A stretch of DNA of 64,000 bases from Corynebacterium vitaeruminis (GTDB lineage: Bacteria; Actinomycetota; Actinomycetes; Mycobacteriales; Mycobacteriaceae), in the NCBI RefSeq assembly GCF_001054325.1, contig NZ_JVVM01000026.1:62001-126000 (forward strand), written 5' to 3'. The notes under the pieces are model-generated. The model was not told the origin of the DNA. It did not search any database and was given only the letters and a program-made list of their open reading frames with translations. Position numbers and translations under genes: made by a program. Positions 17,427 through 26,900 of the stretch are shown here, in pieces (the first letter of the stretch is position 1; the number at the start of each line of letters is the position of its first letter).

Positions 17427-19259
17427 ATGTGGATTCATGAAGCACTGACTTCGCCTCCCCGCGGAATGCACTGGGTTTTGTTATCTAGCTGGGGACGTAG
17501 CTTTTTCTTCGCTCTCAGTGCCGTGTTCCTTGGGTGCTCACTCGATGCTCTCAGCAGTTTGCACGGCGGTGTCACCGACACCAGTGGCGGCAATTGGTTT
17601 GGGGATTGGGGGCTTTATGAATCTTTGGCCGCTGCAATTGTGGCGGTCATTCTGGGAAGCCTCTGTGCTTATGTCACCGAGGCCCTGCCACCACGGCTAG
17701 CTGGTGAGCAGGAAAAGCTGTGGCGCTGGCATGTGGTTGGCAGTGTGCTGAAGCCGGAGTTTTCTGCTCCTGAACAGGCCCCGAAGCGCTCGCATGGAAA
17801 AGGGCACGGTGGCGGGAAATCCGGTCACGCAGATCAAAGCGCCTCTAACACTGGCGAGGGACTACTTTTCGATGCCGCGACCACAAGCGTCGAACAGACC
17901 GCGAATTACCGAGCGACATTTCTCGCTCCCACGTTGGCCTCGTTTAGTGCTCCACTGATCATTTTGGTGGTCTGGGCTTTGTGGGTGGATACGAAAACCG
18001 CCTTGTGGCTGGCACTATTTTTCATTTCCACGCCGTTGATCATTATTGGTGCTGGAAAAATCCTGCGGAAATCCAATGCGACGTATCGCCGAAAGCAAGC
18101 GAAGGCCACACATGCGTATTTGGAAATGCTCGAAGGACTGGGCACATTCAAAGTTCTTGGAGCAATTGACCGGGTCATGGCACGTTTTGCCAGCCAAACT
18201 CGCACTGCGATGGCTGAGCTCACTGCCCTGCTCGCCCGCAATCAGCTGATGATTATTGTCAACGATGCGGTTTTTGGAATTGCAATGTCGACTACAGCAA
18301 TCGGCCTTGTCCTGCTGCGTTTACAGGTCGGCACCATCAGCGTAGGCACTGCTCTCGCAGGTATTTTTCTCTCCGTTCTGCTCTACGAGCCCGTTAATCG
18401 TGTCGGCCGGACCTTCTACATCGGACTCGGTGGACGCACCCATCGAAATGGAATTGTGGAGATGTTCGGTGAACCTCCAGCTGAAGCGTCCACAGCCGCA
18501 ACAGCGCATTCCACCGATGCCTCCGCGCCGCAAGCACCGCACGTACAGCACGCACCGGAGATTTCCCTCCGCGATGTGAGCGTTGACATCGGTGAAAAGC
18601 GCATTCTCTCCGATATCAACCTGATAATTCCAGTCGGCATCAGAGTCGGCATCGTTGGCCCCAGCGGTTCCGGAAAAAGCACACTCCTGCGTGTACTCGC
18701 AGGACTGCAGCCACATTCCGGGGAAGTGTCCCTCGACGGCCACGCGCTTTCAACCCCGGAGTTGCTCGCCAACTCGCTACTCATCTCACAGCAACCAGCC
18801 ATTTTCGGCACCACCGTCGCGGACAATCTTCGCATCGCATGCCCGGACGCAACGGCCGTCGATATGCGAAAAGCACTTCGCGACGTGCACTTACTCACCG
18901 AAATCGAACAGCGCCCTGGTGGTCTCGATTCGGAGGTCGGCGATCAGGGCAATTGGCTCTCGGGCGGGCAACGACGCCGCCTAGCCATTGCGCGTGGTCT
19001 GCTCGGTACTGCTCCGATTGTGCTTCTCGACGAGCCGACAGCGGACATCGATCGTCGGACGGAAGGTCTCATCAAGGAGTCCTTGACCCGCCTCGCTTCA
19101 GGTCGCACGAGCATTATGGTCGCTCACCGAATGGAAGCACTATCGGACGTTGACCTGGTCATTGTCGTCGCTGAAGGCCGGATTGTGGCTACGGGCAAAC
19201 CCGACGAATTGAGCACAAGCAATGAGTATTACGCACGGGCGCTGACCGAGGAGAGCTGA
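17427..19259 (+). CDS. ABC half-transporter, membrane plus ATPase (CydD-like)
   Basis: 610 residues. Exporter-type transmembrane domain (about 20-340) and nucleotide-binding domain (about 370-600) with Walker A GPSGSGKST, signature WLSGGQRRRLAIARGLL and Walker B IVLLDEPTADID. Between the second and third membrane spans lies a Gly/His/Lys-rich insert (SHGKGHGGGKSGHADQ) that could bind metal. It begins 21 bases after the lipoprotein gene and is followed 1 base later by a second half-transporter. CydD-like by sequence, but no cytochrome bd genes are nearby; siderophore handling of the IrtAB/YbtPQ type is an alternative. Confidence 0.82.
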   Translation: MWIHEALTSPPRGMHWVLLSSWGRSFFFALSAVFLGCSLDALSSLHGGVTDTSGGNWFGDWGLYESLAAAIVAVILGSLCAYVTEALPPRLAGEQEKLWRWHVVGSVLKPEFSAPEQAPKRSHGKGHGGGKSGHADQSASNTGEGLLFDAATTSVEQTANYRATFLAPTLASFSAPLIILVVWALWVDTKTALWLALFFISTPLIIIGAGKILRKSNATYRRKQAKATHAYLEMLEGLGTFKVLGAIDRVMARFASQTRTAMAELTALLARNQLMIIVNDAVFGIAMSTTAIGLVLLRLQVGTISVGTALAGIFLSVLLYEPVNRVGRTFYIGLGGRTHRNGIVEMFGEPPAEASTAATAHSTDASAPQAPHVQHAPEISLRDVSVDIGEKRILSDINLIIPVGIRVGIVGPSGSGKSTLLRVLAGLQPHSGEVSLDGHALSTPELLANSLLISQQPAIFGTTVADNLRIACPDATAVDMRKALRDVHLLTEIEQRPGGLDSEVGDQGNWLSGGQRRRLAIARGLLGTAPIVLLDEPTADIDRRTEGLIKESLTRLASGRTSIMVAHRMEALSDVDLVIVVAEGRIVATGKPDELSTSNEYYARALTEES

Positions 19260-19260
19260 C

Positions 19261-21114
19261 ATGAACAACATCATTTGGTTGCTGCGCTTTTCCGCACAGG
19301 CTCGCGGGGCGCTCAGCGCATCTATCCTCGCACGCGTGGTTGGGCACATACTGGGCGCATTAATGCTGGCCGTGCCTGCCTGGGCAATTGCCACAATTGC
19401 GCTGTCGAAGTGGGACGCAACCGGCTCGTCGCAAAGCATGGGCATGACGTGGACCTGGGCGGTCATTGGCGTGGTTGCGGGGCTGGCGCTGCTGAAAGCG
19501 ATTCTGCGGTATGTCGAGCAGTACCTCGGACATTTGGCGGCATTTCGGCTGCTCGGCGAGCTGCGACTGTGGATCGTCGAGCGCCTTATCCCGCAGGCGC
19601 CCGCGATAACCGATGGGCTGGGTACTGCCAGGATTCACACGATTGCGATTCGTGATGTTGACCGTGTGGAAGTCTTCTTTGCGCACACAATTGCGCCCGC
19701 GGTGACGGCCGTACTTATTCCGCTGCTAGCGGTCGTGACAGCGTCATTGACTGCCGGAGCACTGCCTACGATTGCTCTGGCACTGACCTTTGCGGTTGGC
19801 TTTGTGATTGCGCTCGCAGGCTCTAAGAAGGCGACGACGGAGGCCTCCGCAACGAACTCCACACGCACGGAGATTGCGCAGTATATCGCCGATACACTGC
19901 GACTTCGGGAGGAAATCCTCATCTACGGCGCAGCCGAGCAGCGGCTGCGGGGACTGCGTGAGCTCGACGAGCAGCTTGCGCAGAAGATGCGTGCAGGCGG
20001 CAAGCGGGCTGGACTGCGCTCTGGTGCGACTGGGCTTCGGATTTGGGGCGGCAGCATCGCTGTCTTTTGTGCTGGTATCCCGGCGCTTTCAGCCGATTAC
20101 CGCATGCTGCCCGCAGTTTTGGTGACGACATCCCTGGTGGCGGGAACTGCTTCATCTATGGATTCGATTGAGCGCCTGGCATCGTCTCTACCAGCGGGAC
20201 TCAATGCAGTCACTCGGATTAGGGAGCTGGCCGCGCAGCCGCCGACCGTGGAAGAGCCGGATCAGCCGGAATCGCTGGGCTTGCCGAAGCCGCTGGAGTC
20301 ACCGAATGCACCAGGTGCGGAGACGTGCTTGTCCGAATCCACCGACTCAGCCCCTGCCCTTGAACTGCGCGATGTCAGCTACCACTACCCTGGCGCCGAC
20401 AGCCCGGCGCTGACCAACATCAACGTGCGCATTGCCACAGGGCAGTTCATCGGCGTCGTCGGCCCAACCGGTTCGGGCAAGTCCACACTCGCCCGGCTAA
20501 TCCAACGGCATGTCGATCCGGATTCCGGCGAAGTCATCATCAACGGCCACAATGCCCGTGGCCTCGGCTCAACCAATGTCTGCCGAGCTGTTGTTGTCGC
20601 AGATCAGAATCCCTTTCTCATGGAGGCCACCGTCGCCGAGAATTTGTGTCTCGGCTCACCTGATGGCTGCGAGGTTCCCGAATCACTGATGCGCTGGGCA
20701 CTCGAACTCGCCGCCATCGACCCTGCTGAGCTGCCGCTGGACAGGCCCATTGGCCGCCGCGCACAGCGGCTTAGCGGTGGTCAGCGTCAACGACTAGCGC
20801 TGGCTCGCACCTACTTACGCGCGGTACTTGCCGACGGTTCCGTGCCCCATGCACCCACCGCACACCTCACCGGAAAGATTGTCATTTTCGACGAAGCCAC
20901 CAGCCACCAGGATCCACTGACGCAGGCCCGTATCGTGGATAATGCCCGAACATGTGGAGCGACCTGCATCTTCATCGCACACCGACTTCAGACGCTGGCT
21001 CAAGCCGACGACATCCTAGTCATTGAAAACGGCCAGCTCGTCGAGCGCGGCACTTACGACAACCTCTTAAGCGCCGACGGTGCCTTTGCTCGACTTGCGC
21101 GCGCCGAGGTCTAG
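19261..21114 (+). CDS. ABC half-transporter, membrane plus ATPase (CydC-like)
   Basis: 617 residues. Transmembrane domain in the first 325, then a variable linker. The ATPase has Walker A GPTGSGKST, signature RLSGGQRQRLALARTYL and Walker B VIFDEATSHQD. Residue Glu after FD is kept and the His switch appears in FIAHRLQT. Start ATG is one base after the upstream stop, so it forms a heterodimer with the preceding gene. Last gene of the rightward cluster; a convergent gene follows. Function is inferred from the operon, which has a metal-chelate importer at its front. Confidence 0.82.
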   Translation: MNNIIWLLRFSAQARGALSASILARVVGHILGALMLAVPAWAIATIALSKWDATGSSQSMGMTWTWAVIGVVAGLALLKAILRYVEQYLGHLAAFRLLGELRLWIVERLIPQAPAITDGLGTARIHTIAIRDVDRVEVFFAHTIAPAVTAVLIPLLAVVTASLTAGALPTIALALTFAVGFVIALAGSKKATTEASATNSTRTEIAQYIADTLRLREEILIYGAAEQRLRGLRELDEQLAQKMRAGGKRAGLRSGATGLRIWGGSIAVFCAGIPALSADYRMLPAVLVTTSLVAGTASSMDSIERLASSLPAGLNAVTRIRELAAQPPTVEEPDQPESLGLPKPLESPNAPGAETCLSESTDSAPALELRDVSYHYPGADSPALTNINVRIATGQFIGVVGPTGSGKSTLARLIQRHVDPDSGEVIINGHNARGLGSTNVCRAVVVADQNPFLMEATVAENLCLGSPDGCEVPESLMRWALELAAIDPAELPLDRPIGRRAQRLSGGQRQRLALARTYLRAVLADGSVPHAPTAHLTGKIVIFDEATSHQDPLTQARIVDNARTCGATCIFIAHRLQTLAQADDILVIENGQLVERGTYDNLLSADGAFARLARAEV

Positions 21115-21163
21115 GCTCGATCTAGCTCTCCGCGCAGGTCTTCCGCAGCACTCGGATACTCGC

Positions 21164-22459
21164 CTAGTGATCCTCGACGAGCTCGCGGAGCCGCGCAAAG
21201 ATTGCCGCGCCATCGTGGCGAATACCGTCATGCTGGAATGCATTGGTCACATGTGGCCGCAGGTCGCGGTAGCTGTTGGCTGTCTCCATCGAGTATTCGA
21301 ATGGTACGAAAATGTCGTCGAGATAAATCGCGGCTGCCGAGGTCGGAGCGTCGGCAAGCAAGCGCGCGGAATCATACGGCGAGTTTTCCCAGGTGTGCTG
21401 CGCCAATGCTTCCGCCTTTTCCTTGAAAGGAATAAGCGCGGGGTCTTCGTCGAATTGCCAGGGGAAAATGTGCTCGCCGGTGAGGTAAAACGGCTCGTCT
21501 CCTGCGGGATTGGCATTTTCTTCGAAACCTGGAATTTCCTCGCGCATGCGGTGAGCTGCCCAATTAGTTGTGGAGTGGTCCCCGACGCCACCATAAATAG
21601 ATTCGTGAATCGCGGCGTATAGCGGACCGTCGGCGAAACTCACGCGGGATCCGACATCGGCTAGGAAATCAATGCGCAATTGCTTTTCGCCATTGCGAAT
21701 GTGGAATGGCTCTTCCAACAAATACGCCAGATTATGGAATCCATCTCCGCGGCCTAATTCAATTCCGATGGTGCGGAATCGGCGAGAACTCAGACGCTCA
21801 CCAGTGGGGAGAGTTTCTGCAGATTGCTCCAGGTGCGCACAGATTTCTCGAATGCGGTTTTCGGCCCATGGATACTCGCTATAAAAGCGCTCGTGGCGGG
21901 TGCGCAGCTTCCCATATGTCGTGCGATAAAGGTCATCAGCGCCACGGTCCAGAACGGGCAAACCACCTGTGAGGTAAGCGTGCTCCACGGATTCCGGATA
22001 GCGGCTGAGATATGAAGTAATGCAAAAACCACCAAAGGACTGCCCATACAGTGACCATCTCGCAATGCCCAAATGCTTTCGCAATGCTTCCGCATCTTCG
22101 ACAATGTATTCCTGACGCAATTGCGCAAACCGCGCGGCGGGAATATCCGCAATATTGGCCGCATCAATTCGATGCGAGCGCCCCGTGCCACGTTGATCCA
22201 AAAGAATCACGCGGAATTCCTTCAGCGCCTCACCAATTACTCCGCTAGTTCCCACCGGACGCGGTGCCGGGAAGCCTGGACCTCCCTGCAAATAGACAAC
22301 TGCCGGCGCGTCCTCATTTCCTGGCGCATAGATCTCCCTTGCGAAGAGCTCAAATGTCGCAGCATCCGCAGCCCCGGCAAAAGGATCCCAGGGAACCTCA
22401 AGGGTGTGTTCCTTAATAATGTGCCCAAAATGCCTGCTTGCAGTACTCGTCGATGCCAT
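21164..22459 (-). CDS. Proline iminopeptidase (alpha/beta hydrolase, S33)
   Basis: 431 residues. Signature QGGPGFPAP near 58, DQRGTGRS at about 88, and the nucleophile elbow GQSFGGF with Ser141. The insert of roughly 150 residues after the nucleophile forms the cap domain expected for S33 peptidases. It releases N-terminal proline from peptides in the cytoplasm. The gene is convergent with the ABC cluster and 15 bases from the next minus-strand gene. Confidence 0.92.
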   Translation of the reverse strand: MASTSTASRHFGHIIKEHTLEVPWDPFAGAADAATFELFAREIYAPGNEDAPAVVYLQGGPGFPAPRPVGTSGVIGEALKEFRVILLDQRGTGRSHRIDAANIADIPAARFAQLRQEYIVEDAEALRKHLGIARWSLYGQSFGGFCITSYLSRYPESVEHAYLTGGLPVLDRGADDLYRTTYGKLRTRHERFYSEYPWAENRIREICAHLEQSAETLPTGERLSSRRFRTIGIELGRGDGFHNLAYLLEEPFHIRNGEKQLRIDFLADVGSRVSFADGPLYAAIHESIYGGVGDHSTTNWAAHRMREEIPGFEENANPAGDEPFYLTGEHIFPWQFDEDPALIPFKEKAEALAQHTWENSPYDSARLLADAPTSAAAIYLDDIFVPFEYSMETANSYRDLRPHVTNAFQHDGIRHDGAAIFARLRELVEDH

Positions 22460-22474
22460 GTCTCTACCGATCCT

Positions 22475-23569
22475 CTAATCCCGCTGGTCGTATTTCTTCA
22501 TCAGCTTTGCGACGAGCAAATCGGTCGCCTCATCGTCAGCAAGAATTTGATCCAACATCTCCCGGTATTCCCGCTGCCGCAGCGCAGTATCTTCCCCGTA
22601 ATCGTCATAGGAATCGCCGGATAGGTCCACACCGAAATCAGATTCATCGCTTTCGTCCTGCTCTGTCTCCTGTTGTGCCGACGGAACTTCCAGATCCGCT
22701 GGGAAGTCCGCATTGAACTCCTCCAGGAATTCCTCCGCGTTGGCCTCTGCGTCGGAACGCGATACTCCCCTATCGACCTCAGCCTGAATACGACGCTGCA
22801 GCGCCTTTTCCATCTGGCGGTGGCGCCAACTGCGCAGGCGCGCGGGCTCGAAGCGTCGACCGACCTCACGGCTCTTGCCCTCTGCACGACGAGCGAGGAC
22901 CGCAATCTGCGACGCGGTGTCGTTCAATGGTGCCCACTCAGAGCGTGCCGATACGCGCCAATTGCCCCAGTACCCCAGCAGCGAAAGCAGAATGCTGACG
23001 ACGGGACCGACGACCATGGACACGGCCATAAATCCCAGATGGTGGCCTCCGATGACAATAATTGCGCAAGCCACGGCGGGGATGACCGTGGGCTGGTTGC
23101 CGCCGAAAACAGCGGGTACCCGCCCAGTAACAATGTCACGAATCATGGAACCGCCAGTGGCGGTGAAAACGCCCATCATGATGCACGGCAGAATGGGCAA
23201 GCCATACGTGACTCCTTTAACCGTTCCCGTAGCGGCCCAGAGCCCCGAGACCACAGCGTCACCGTGGACCTGAACGTATTCCCAGGTCTTACCTTTGAAA
23301 TAGAAAAATCGCGCGATAAGTGCACCGGTGAATGCCAGGATTAGGTACTCCGGCTGGCTCATTGCGGCGACGGTGCCCTGGTTAATCAGAACATCGCGAA
23401 TCATGCCGCCACCCAGTGCGGAGAACAGCGCAATAAAGAAGAACCCTATGATGTCGTAGCCTCGTTGCCGGGCGATGGTGCCACCGATGATGCCCATGAG
23501 CAGGACACCGCTGACATCGGACCACCGGTACATCGACTCGATGAGCGGATCTACTTCTGCGACGTTCAT
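22475..23569 (-). CDS. TRIC-type cation channel (UPF0126) with long charged tail
   Basis: 364 residues from ATG 23569 (a TTG at 23578 is possible). Seven hydrophobic segments in the first 215 residues contain the duplicated family motif GGGMIRDVL and GGSMIRDIVTGRVP. Bacterial members are trimeric K+-permeable channels related to TRIC. The last 150 residues are highly charged with an acidic region (EEFLEEFNADFPADLE and many Asp/Glu), unusual because most family members stop near 210 residues. The tail is probably cytoplasmic. Confidence 0.88.
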   Translation of the reverse strand: MNVAEVDPLIESMYRWSDVSGVLLMGIIGGTIARQRGYDIIGFFFIALFSALGGGMIRDVLINQGTVAAMSQPEYLILAFTGALIARFFYFKGKTWEYVQVHGDAVVSGLWAATGTVKGVTYGLPILPCIMMGVFTATGGSMIRDIVTGRVPAVFGGNQPTVIPAVACAIIVIGGHHLGFMAVSMVVGPVVSILLSLLGYWGNWRVSARSEWAPLNDTASQIAVLARRAEGKSREVGRRFEPARLRSWRHRQMEKALQRRIQAEVDRGVSRSDAEANAEEFLEEFNADFPADLEVPSAQQETEQDESDESDFGVDLSGDSYDDYGEDTALRQREYREMLDQILADDEATDLLVAKLMKKYDQRD

Positions 23570-23626
23570 GATGTTCAAGCTTAGACGCTGCTATTTTTCA
23601 AGCATCAACGAAAGGTCGGAATACCC

Positions 23627-24223
23627 ATGGAAAACGCTGACACCTTTGCTTTGGCGCGCCCCAGCGACAGGCTCATGCGCGGCATCGCAACTGCTTCCCG
23701 CGCGCACGATGGGCACTACCGAAAGGGCTCTGGCGTTCCCTATATCAGCCATCCGATGTCAGTGATGTTGATTGCGGCGAGCGTGACTCACGACGAAGAC
23801 GTGCTGTTGGCAGCCCTCTTCCACGACATTTTGGAAGACGTGCCGGAAAACTACTCACGTGCCGAGATGAAAGATGAGTTCGGGCTTCGAGTGGTTGAGA
23901 TTGTCGAGGGCGTCACCAAAAACTCTTCCCTGCCCTCCTGGCAGGAACGCGCCGATGCCTACCTGGAGCAACTTTCTCGTGGCAGCGCGGAGTCAATCAT
24001 CGTGGCCGCCGCGGATAAGTTCCACAATCTCAGCCAAACTCTGGAGGATTTAGACAGCGAAGGCCACTCCCTGTGGCGACGCTTTCGTTCAACTCCGAGC
24101 CAGCAATTGTGGTGGTACAGGAGTGTCCGCAACGTAGTCGCCGAACGACTGCCCGACATGCCTCTGTTGGACGACTTGGACGTTCTAATTGAGCGCCTCG
24201 ATTCCTGGGTACAGGAGACTTAA
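23627..24223 (+). CDS. HD-domain hydrolase, stand-alone SpoT/Mesh1-like
   Basis: 198 residues. Motifs of the (p)ppGpp hydrolase HD domain: HDGHYRKGSGVPYISHP, LFHDILED (the HD pair) and AADKFHN. The protein ends after the hydrolase domain: no synthetase, TGS or ACT part is present. So it could be a small alarmone hydrolase or act on another nucleotide. Start ATG is in a 57-base divergent gap with the TRIC gene. Immediately downstream is an oxidoreductase fragment. Confidence 0.85.
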   Translation: MENADTFALARPSDRLMRGIATASRAHDGHYRKGSGVPYISHPMSVMLIAASVTHDEDVLLAALFHDILEDVPENYSRAEMKDEFGLRVVEIVEGVTKNSSLPSWQERADAYLEQLSRGSAESIIVAAADKFHNLSQTLEDLDSEGHSLWRRFRSTPSQQLWWYRSVRNVVAERLPDMPLLDDLDVLIERLDSWVQET

Positions 24224-24247
24224 CCTGCGATTTCCCAATCGCTTTAA

Positions 24248-24763
24248 GCTGGTCAGTTCGCCAAGCAGATGGGCGCAGCCCGTGTCATTGGCTCCGCTGG
24301 CTCGGACGAGAAGGTTGAGCGTCTACTCGAACTCGGCTTTGATGCCGCCTTCAACTACAACGATGGCCCGGTTGCAGAACAGCTGGCAAAGGCCGCTCCA
24401 GAGGGCATTGACTTCTACTTCGATAACGTCGGCGGCGACCACCTTGATGCAGCCATCGGCGCGATGCGCACCTTTGGCCGTGTCGCTATGTGTGGCGCAA
24501 TCTCCCAGTACAACAACACTGGAGCGCCGACCGGACCACGTAACTTGGCTCTGGCGATTGGCAAGTGCATTACGCTGCGCGGCTTCGTCTTGGGCAAGTA
24601 CCTGCACCTGGCAGGTGAATTCCAGGAGCGAATAGCTCCGCTGGTCGTCAGCGGTAAGGTCGCCTACGATGTCACCACTCGCCACGGTATCGAGAACATG
24701 CCAGCTGCATTCCTCGAGCTGTTTAGCGGAGGCAATACCGGCAAGATGGTCGTAGAGTTCTAA
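24248..24763 (+). pseudogene. C-terminal fragment of an NADP-dependent oxidoreductase (CurA/PTGR-like)
   Basis: The frame from 24248 reads AGQFAKQMGAARVIGSAGSD and continues to a normal C terminus with YFDNVGGDHLDAAIG and GPRNLALAIGKCITLRGF. These are hallmarks of the zinc-independent prostaglandin-reductase/CurA family, but the family has about 330 residues. The entire GroES-like N-terminal half and the start of the Rossmann fold are missing. A TAA stop stands directly before the first homologous codon (24245-24247), only 25 bases after the HD gene stop. The first ATG is inside the Rossmann fold. Best explained as a deletion remnant. Confidence 0.85.
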
Positions 24764-24792
24764 ATAACTGTCATCGAGTTTGGAGCTAATTC

Positions 24793-25392
24793 GTGAACAC
24801 ACAGAAACCTCGACTGCTTACGACCGACACACTGCTGATTCAAGAAACACGCAACGTTATGCGCAGTGAATACTCCATTTTCGATGACAACGGCACCCAG
24901 ATTGCCCAAATTTCCCAAGCGGGATCACTGGGTCGTCGCATGTTGGGCATCGGTGTCAAGTACGACATCTTCGATGTGGACGAGGATGGCAAAGAGGGCG
25001 ACAAGCTCCTCACCCTCACCGACCCCGCGAACGTTTTCGGCGACACATACAAGGTTCTCACACCCAACGGCGCTAAGATCGCCACAGCCAAGACCAAACG
25101 ATTCAGCCTAAAATCACGGCTAACTTTGTCCGTCAAAGGGCTTTCCGACGTCGATGTTGACGGCGGCTTCCGCGGTAAAAATTACGCACTGACCAGCAAG
25201 GGACGCCCGATTGCGAAGATTGACCGGAAGTACCGTGGTCTCAAAGGCGCTATTACCGGCAAGGACACGTACGCTCTGCACTTGGAGCCGAACTTGAACG
25301 AGGAAACGCGGGCTGCGGTGATTGGTACTGCGCTGGTTATTGACATTGTCAGGCGCAAGAACGATGAGGCTGTAGCGGTTAGTGTGAGCTAG
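24793..25392 (+). CDS. LURP-one-related / scramblase-like protein
   Basis: 199 residues from a GTG with GGAG before it. Beta-rich repeating pattern with FDDNGTQIAQISQAGSLGRR, YKVLTPNGAKIATAKTKRFS and YALTSKGRPIAKIDRKYRG, which resembles the tubby-like LURP-one/YxjI fold. No signal peptide or membrane span. Biochemical role of bacterial members is not established. Follows the pseudogene by 29 bases and ends before a convergent MFS gene. Confidence 0.75.
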   Translation: MNTQKPRLLTTDTLLIQETRNVMRSEYSIFDDNGTQIAQISQAGSLGRRMLGIGVKYDIFDVDEDGKEGDKLLTLTDPANVFGDTYKVLTPNGAKIATAKTKRFSLKSRLTLSVKGLSDVDVDGGFRGKNYALTSKGRPIAKIDRKYRGLKGAITGKDTYALHLEPNLNEETRAAVIGTALVIDIVRRKNDEAVAVSVS

Positions 25393-25433
25393 CGCTTCTA
25401 GCTAAATAACCGCCTTGTTAAAGAACTGCCCTG

Positions 25434-26759
25434 CTAAGGCGTCACCTTGTGCGGCGCCGAGACTTCCTTCAACCTGCTCGACATAGCGACGCCAACCAGT
25501 CCCATCAACGCCAGGAAGATCAGTGCTGCCGCGGGGCCAAAGCTGGCGATAACGCCCGATAGCGCACCGACGATGAGCAGGACAACACCCATAATGGTGT
25601 TGGCCGCTCCGACGTACTCGGTGCGCTTGTCGCCTTCTGCCATGTCAACAACATAGGTCGAACGAGCCACACGAACACCTGCGTGGACGACGGACATCGC
25701 GAAGAAGCCGAGCGGGAAAATCCAAGCGTTCGCACCGGCGGAAAGCCAGTGAGCACTTGCGACCAACAAAAAGAGAACAATAGAACCGACCAGCGAAGAG
25801 TAGGTCAGGACCTTCTTCGAGGATTTATCCGACCAGATTCCGGCGACTTTTCCACCAACCAAAGAGGCGAAGCCTGCGGCGAGCATGAAGATACCGACAT
25901 TGGCGCTTACTCCCCCGCCGCTACCGTCAGAGGCTTCCAGATCAGCACCTACCTGCGCACTTAAGGTCACAATGAACGACGTGGACAACGCTGTGACTAA
26001 CAACAGGCTTCGGACAATCACAAAGTCGCGGAAGTTCTTATCCTCTGCAAAGAGCCGCCAGGTGTCCTGCCACCAAGTTTTATTCGGCTCTTCCTTGCCA
26101 CCTTCATTGGTGGGCTCGACGATTCCCCGGAAGATCAAAACCGCGACCACCCATGATAGTGCCGCAACAAAGATGAGTCCCGCCACGATTGGTTTGGTGA
26201 CGTTGTCGCGGATGATCCACAACACGGCACCAACAATAATTGCTGCAACGCCGCCCAACATCGCAGCACGGCCACTGATCTGGCCGCGTTGTCCCTTGGG
26301 AATCGTGCGTCCCTGAACATCCTTGGAGGCCATCGAGCACAGTGCTCGTGCCGTCGCAAAGCCTGCAAGCGCGAGGATGACAGCGACGCCAAGTGCGACA
26401 CCTTCCAGGAACAACGCAGCCAAACCAATCAGCGCTGCCGCGATGGCCTGCCCCAAGGCGCCGGCAATCCAGACGGTTGTGCGGCGCGGGCGAGATTTCA
26501 CCCAAGGCGTGAGGGCGGCCTGCGGAAGCATCGAACCGGACTCGCGCACCGGCACAAGCATGGCGATGAAGAAGCCCGGCGCGCCAGCCGAATGCAGCAG
26601 CCATGGCAACAGCGTCTTTGCCGCGACGATTTGGTCGCCGATATTCTGTAGTCCGTTCGCCCAGACGTAGCGCTTGGCATTCGCGCGGGCGTGTTTTTGC
26701 ACCGACTCTGGGTTGTTCCCTGCGTCCGTGGGTTTGTCAGCTTCCGAGCTATCAGTCAT
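25434..26759 (-). CDS. MFS transporter
   Basis: 441 residues from ATG 26759 (AGAGG before it). About twelve membrane segments after a 25-residue polar N terminus rich in Asp/Glu/Pro. Segments such as RGQISGRAAMLGGVAAIIVG and RSTYVVDMAEGDKRTEYVGA are reminiscent of MFS permeases of the uncharacterised actinobacterial/proteobacterial type near multidrug carriers. The substrate is not inferable. Divergent from the ABC-ATPase gene, with 141 bases between. Confidence 0.85.
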   Translation of the reverse strand: MTDSSEADKPTDAGNNPESVQKHARANAKRYVWANGLQNIGDQIVAAKTLLPWLLHSAGAPGFFIAMLVPVRESGSMLPQAALTPWVKSRPRRTTVWIAGALGQAIAAALIGLAALFLEGVALGVAVILALAGFATARALCSMASKDVQGRTIPKGQRGQISGRAAMLGGVAAIIVGAVLWIIRDNVTKPIVAGLIFVAALSWVVAVLIFRGIVEPTNEGGKEEPNKTWWQDTWRLFAEDKNFRDFVIVRSLLLVTALSTSFIVTLSAQVGADLEASDGSGGGVSANVGIFMLAAGFASLVGGKVAGIWSDKSSKKVLTYSSLVGSIVLFLLVASAHWLSAGANAWIFPLGFFAMSVVHAGVRVARSTYVVDMAEGDKRTEYVGAANTIMGVVLLIVGALSGVIASFGPAAALIFLALMGLVGVAMSSRLKEVSAPHKVTP

Positions 26760-26900
26760 GCCTCTCACGCTACCTTCCTGCAGCAACGGCGCTACCGCAC
26801 ACGGTCATTTGCCCCAGGCCGTTCCAGGAGCGAATCGCGCTGTCTCATCTGCCGCTACACTCGCGGGAAGAGCACCCAACTTCTCAACGAAAGTAGAAAT

